Shown one piece after another: positions 14,266 to 14,416 of a stretch of DNA of 14,416 nt (position 1 is its first letter; every line of letters begins with the position of its first letter). The position numbers were made by a program, and so were the translations under genes. Under the pieces are notes generated by a model that saw only the letters and a program-made list of their open reading frames with translations, was not told the DNA's origin and did no database searches. The DNA lies in NCBI GenBank assembly GCA_029934775.1, contig JAOZLO010000001.1, positions 26,880-41,295 on the forward strand, read 5' to 3'. Origin of the DNA: Desulfocapsaceae bacterium. Its GTDB lineage: Bacteria; Desulfobacterota; Desulfobulbia; Desulfobulbales; Desulfocapsaceae.

Positions 14266-14416
14266 AGTGGCCTTAAACGTGGGTTTGATGAAGGAGAAGG
14301 TGAATTTTAACACCCCACAAGGGGGTACTGAACTGAGTTACAACTTTTATGGAGTAAGGCACTAAAAAGAAATTCCCATTCCCAGCATACCCGATGTAAG
14401 TATATAAATACCAAAG
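14266..14416. other. Upstream region of the unrecognised gene, to window edge
   Basis: It holds a small stem-loop (ACCCC 14312-14316 with GGGGT 14322-14326) and, on the minus strand, a TAAAAT at 14309-14304 and a TATACT at 14404-14399 that could be -10 elements. Neither has a convincing -35 inside the window. No gene seen. Confidence 0.3.

Overview
The window looks like chromosomal DNA from a Gram-negative sulfate- or sulfur-metabolising deltaproteobacterium, probably Desulfobulbales. The grounds are a nickel ECF-type transporter with NikL and NikK in place of NikN (a layout known from such deltaproteobacteria), GTGTTAC boxes like those predicted for delta-proteobacterial NikR, the pyrG-kdsA-kdsC-lptC lipopolysaccharide cluster, and a DUF4198 protein. 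The taxonomic call is inference. No mobile element, CRISPR array, tRNA or rRNA gene was seen.

Layout. (1) Positions 1-1115, minus: a MurG/PF13528-type glycosyltransferase cut by the window edge. (2) Positions 1063-4595, minus: nickel uptake operon nikM-nikL-nikK-nikQ-nikO, read from a promoter near 4670-4700 that overlaps repeated GTGTTAC boxes. (3) Positions 4800-5513, plus: trmO, divergent from nikM. (4) Positions 5467-9143, minus: pyrG-kdsA-kdsC-lptC, supplying CTP and Kdo and starting the LPS transport bridge; lptC converges on trmO with overlapping 3' ends. (5) Positions 9350-10399, plus: a secreted MsrA-MsrB fusion. (6) Positions 10400-10601: a convergent intergenic stretch packed with inverted repeats. 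(7) Positions 10602-11782, minus: a YkgJ-type Cys-cluster protein behind a YqaA/DedA-like membrane protein. (8) Positions 11860-13059, plus: a secreted MltB-family lytic transglycosylase with a peptidoglycan-binding tail. (9) Positions 13081-14265, minus: a 394-residue protein that I do not recognise.

How the genes fit together. The Ni operon would feed nickel to hydrogenase or similar enzymes. NikM, mature NikL and mature NikK all present histidine at the exported N-terminus, and NikO ends in a His-rich tail, so metal ligands appear along the whole route. The pyrG-kdsA-kdsC-lptC run is a coherent envelope operon: CTP is needed to activate Kdo, KdsA and KdsC make Kdo, and LptC moves finished LPS. 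MsrAB and the transglycosylase are also envelope functions. Most of the window is ordinary core genome; the parts that merit a second look are the nickel system and its operator array, the inverted-repeat intergenic region, the overlapping convergent gene ends and the unrecognised protein.
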